Shown one piece after another: positions 41,541 to 43,586 of a stretch of 43,586 nt of DNA; position 1 is the stretch's first letter; the number at the start of each line of letters is the position of its first letter. Where the stretch lies: positions 1 to 43,586 of the forward strand of contig NZ_LRTR01000128.1 in NCBI RefSeq assembly GCF_001550375.1, written 5' to 3'. The notes beneath the pieces are model-generated. The model was not told the origin of the DNA. It saw only the letters and a list, made by a program, of their open reading frames with translations, and did no database searches. Source of the stretch: Streptomyces europaeiscabiei (GTDB lineage Bacteria; Actinomycetota; Actinomycetes; Streptomycetales; Streptomycetaceae). The translations under genes and the position numbers were made by a program.

Positions 41541-43091
41541 TCAGCCCATGAACTTCTTGAACTCGTCCGGCAGCTCGAAGTCCTGCGGGGCCGGCTGACC
41601 CGGCAGTCCGAGGGCACCACCCTGGGCGCCGGCGGCCCGGCGGGCGGCCTCCTCCTGCTCCTGCTGCTTGCGCTTCATCGGGTTGCCGGAGCGCTGCTTG
41701 CCCTTGGCCTGCTTGGGCTGCTTCTTGCTGCGGCCGGGGCCACCGCCCATGCCGGGCATACCCGGCATCCCGGGCATGCCGCCGCCCTGGGCCATGCGGG
41801 ACATCATCTTGCGGGCTTCGAAGAACCGCTCGACGAGGTTCTTCACCGCGCTGACCTCGACGCCCGAACCCTTGGCGATACGGGCCCGGCGCGAGCCGTT
41901 GATGATCGTCGGTTCCTGGCGCTCACCCGGCGTCATCGATTTGATGATCGCGGCGGTGCGGTCGACGTCGCGCTCGTCGATGTTGTTGATCTGGTCCTTG
42001 ATCTGCCCCATGCCGGGCAGCATGCCGAGCAGCTTGCTGATGCTGCCCATCTTCCTGACCTGCTCCATCTGGGCCAGGAAGTCGTCGAGGGTGAAGTCCT
42101 GCCCCTTCTTGGACGCCAGCTTGGAGGCCATTTTCTGGGCCTCTTCCTGGCTGAACGTCTTCTCCGCCTGCTCGATCAGGGTGAGCAGGTCACCCATGTC
42201 GAGGATGCGGGAGGCCATCCGGTCGGGGTGGAACGCGTCGAACTCGTCGAGCTTCTCGCCGTTCGACGCGAACATGATCGGCTTGCCGGTGACCGAGGCG
42301 ATCGACAGGGCGGCACCACCGCGGGCGTCACCGTCGAGCTTGGAGAGGACCACGCCGTCGAAACCGACGCCGTCCCGGAAGGCCTCGGCCGTGTTGACGG
42401 CGTCCTGACCGATCATCGCGTCGACGACGAAGAGGATCTCGTCCGGGGAGACCGCGTCCCGGATGTCGGCGGCCTGCTGCATCATCTCCCGGTCGATGCC
42501 CAGGCGGCCCGCGGTGTCGACGACCACGATGTCGTGGACCTTCGACTTGGCGAACTCGATGGAGTCCTTGGCGACCTTGACCGGGTCGCCCACGCCGTTG
42601 CCCGGCTCCGGGGCGTAGACCGCGACGCCCGCGCGCTCGGCGACGACGCTGAGCTGGTTCACCGCGTTGGGGCGCTGGAGGTCACAGGCGACGAGGAGCG
42701 GCGAGTGGCCCTGCTCCTTCAGCCAGTGGCCCAGCTTGCCCGCGAGGGTGGTCTTACCGGCACCCTGCAGACCGGCGAGCATGATCACGGTCGGCGGGTT
42801 CTTGGCGAAGCGCAGGCGGCGGGTCTCACCGCCGAGGATCGCGACCAGTTCCTCATTGACGATCTTGAGGACCTGCTGGGCGGGGTTGAGCGCCTTGGAG
42901 ACGTCGGCGCCGAGCGCCCGCTCCTTGACGTTCTTGATGAAGCCCCGGACGACCGGCAGCGCGACGTCCGCTTCCAGGAGCGCGATGCGGATCTCGCGCG
43001 CCGTGGCGTCGATGTCCGCCTCGGAAAGGCGCCCCTTGCCGCGCAGGTTCTTGAAAGTCGCTGAGAGGCGATCGGAGAGCGTATCGAACAC
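41541..43091 (-). CDS. ffh: Signal recognition particle protein Ffh
   Basis: A 516-residue SRP54. The N domain is residues about 1-90, the G domain has 'LAGLQGAGKTTLAGKLG' (G1), 'DLQRPNAVNQL', 'VVVDTAGRLG' and 'VLSKLDGDARGG', and the M domain is Met-rich with 'LLGMLPGMGQI' and 'RRARIAKGSG'. The last 90 residues contain a GMPGMPGMPGM run and a Lys/Gln/Glu-rich tail. It targets nascent membrane and secreted proteins to FtsY and SecYEG. GTG 43091 (VFDTLSDRLS) fits the family start; the frame is open further upstream. Confidence 0.96.
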   Translation of the reverse strand: MFDTLSDRLSATFKNLRGKGRLSEADIDATAREIRIALLEADVALPVVRGFIKNVKERALGADVSKALNPAQQVLKIVNEELVAILGGETRRLRFAKNPPTVIMLAGLQGAGKTTLAGKLGHWLKEQGHSPLLVACDLQRPNAVNQLSVVAERAGVAVYAPEPGNGVGDPVKVAKDSIEFAKSKVHDIVVVDTAGRLGIDREMMQQAADIRDAVSPDEILFVVDAMIGQDAVNTAEAFRDGVGFDGVVLSKLDGDARGGAALSIASVTGKPIMFASNGEKLDEFDAFHPDRMASRILDMGDLLTLIEQAEKTFSQEEAQKMASKLASKKGQDFTLDDFLAQMEQVRKMGSISKLLGMLPGMGQIKDQINNIDERDVDRTAAIIKSMTPGERQEPTIINGSRRARIAKGSGVEVSAVKNLVERFFEARKMMSRMAQGGGMPGMPGMPGMGGGPGRSKKQPKQAKGKQRSGNPMKRKQQEQEEAARRAAGAQGGALGLPGQPAPQDFELPDEFKKFMG

Positions 43092-43205
43092 GGCGGTGTC
43101 GGTCCTCGGAGTCGGGGGCAGTCTGGGTCGCCCTCCAGGGTATCTGTCTGGGTGTGTTCGGGTCTCCACCCCTGTGGATAGTGGTGACGGAACCCTCCTC
43201 ACACA

Positions 43206-43265
43206 GGCACAGGCACAGGGACGGGGACGGGCACGAGCACGAGCACGGACACAGGGACGGGCACG
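43206..43265. repeat. Degenerate hexanucleotide tandem repeat
   Basis: Ten six-base units in phase: GGCACA twice, GGGACG twice, GGCACG, AGCACG twice, GACACA, GGGACG, GGCACG. It lies between glnD and ffh, and its right end forms one arm of the glnD terminator. Confidence 0.8.
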
Positions 43266-43288
43266 GGGCCTGGTGTCCCGTGCCCGTC
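43256..43288 (-). terminator. Terminator after glnD
   Basis: A perfect 12-bp stem GACGGGCACGGG/CCCGTGCCCGTC with a 9-nt loop lies five bases beyond the glnD stop. Confidence 0.85.
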
Positions 43289-43292
43289 ACGT

Positions 43293-43586
43293 TCAGCCGC
43301 GCAGCATCTCCTCCAGCTTCCGCGCCACGGACGCCGCCTCGTCGCCCGGCAGCGGTGTCCCCTGCGCCCCGGTCACATAGAAGGCGTCCACGGCGTTGGC
43401 GCCCAGTGTGCTGACATGCGCACTGCGCACCCGTACGTGCGCGTCCTCCAGGGCGCGCCCGATCCGGTGGAGCAGCCCGGGGGCGTCCTGGGCACGGACC
43501 TCGATGACCGTGGCGTGCCGGGAGGCCGCCGCGTACGTCAGGTAGTTCCACAGCGTGTGCTCGTGTTCCTCGGACAGGGCGAGCTC
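43293..43586 (-). CDS. glnD: Bifunctional uridylyltransferase/uridylyl-removing enzyme, C-terminus (partial)
   Basis: The frame enters from the right window edge and stops at TGA 43295-43293. The visible 97 residues form an ACT domain: 'SRHATVIEVRAQDAPGLLHRIG', then 'RVRSAHVSTLGANAVDAFYVTG'. This is the second C-terminal ACT domain of GlnD, which senses glutamine and modifies PII. The position next to ffh is the usual glnK-glnD-ffh neighbourhood in Streptomyces. Confidence 0.87.
   Translation of the reverse strand, partial: ELALSEEHEHTLWNYLTYAAASRHATVIEVRAQDAPGLLHRIGRALEDAHVRVRSAHVSTLGANAVDAFYVTGAQGTPLPGDEAASVARKLEEMLRG

Noticed and set aside
43206..43265. CRISPR-like array
   Set aside because: The units are contiguous hexamers without spacers, and no cas genes are present in the window.

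Overview
The window is high-GC actinobacterial DNA that I read as a Streptomyces chromosome. The main reasons are whiG (the sporulation sigma factor), four tandem type I signal peptidase genes in the sipW-sipX-sipY-sipZ arrangement next to rplS, an LAETG-type sortase substrate, a mycothiol-dependent isomerase family member, and many GTG/TTG starts with G-rich ribosome-binding sites. It combines core chromosome with one integrated conjugative element.

Left flank (1-8945): the tail of a membrane protein, a VOC protein, a LOG-family Rossmann protein with a probably leaderless start, a secreted LAETG cell-wall protein, a DinB/mycothiol isomerase family protein, then a thiamine ABC importer (thiB-thiP-thiQ, minus strand, translationally coupled) behind a clear TPP riboswitch, and rlmN.

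Element (8926-19044, about 10.07 kb for one att copy): a pSAM2-like actinomycete integrative and conjugative element bounded by a perfect 46-bp direct repeat. The site is not a tRNA. It is the ribosome-binding site, start codon and first codons of rlmN. Left to right it carries a NYN-domain (PIN-like) nuclease gene of lower GC, a 757-bp gene-free island with three long inverted repeats, a Nudix gene (Pif-like) divergent from a GntR regulator (KorSA-like) with repeated palindromic operators, a small Pra-like protein, an FtsK/SpoIIIE-type DNA translocase (Tra), a run of small spread/transfer proteins, a RepSA-type replication initiator, an excisionase and a tyrosine integrase. Two identical 19-bp repeats lie 71 and 73 bp from the two core sites and look like integrase arm sites.

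Right flank (19045-43586, almost all minus strand): a 66-codon Cys-rich gene, cdsA-frr-pyrH, tsf-rpsB, an M23-family secreted protein, a TetR regulator, whiG, dprA-comM-yraN, a DUF2469 gene, a Nudix gene, sipZ-sipY-sipX-sipW, rplS, trmD-rimM-khpA-rpsP, a SprT-like zinc protein, a short archaeal/eukaryotic-type prolyl-tRNA synthetase, a methyltransferase (plus strand), ffh, and the C-terminus of glnD. Most of this is translation, protein export and membrane lipid housekeeping.

The best candidates for something new are (i) an element that integrates into the translation start of rlmN and supplies a look-alike upstream sequence, (ii) the gene-free island of perfect long hairpins beside the NYN nuclease, and (iii) the sipX reading frame running about 140 bp into sipY.
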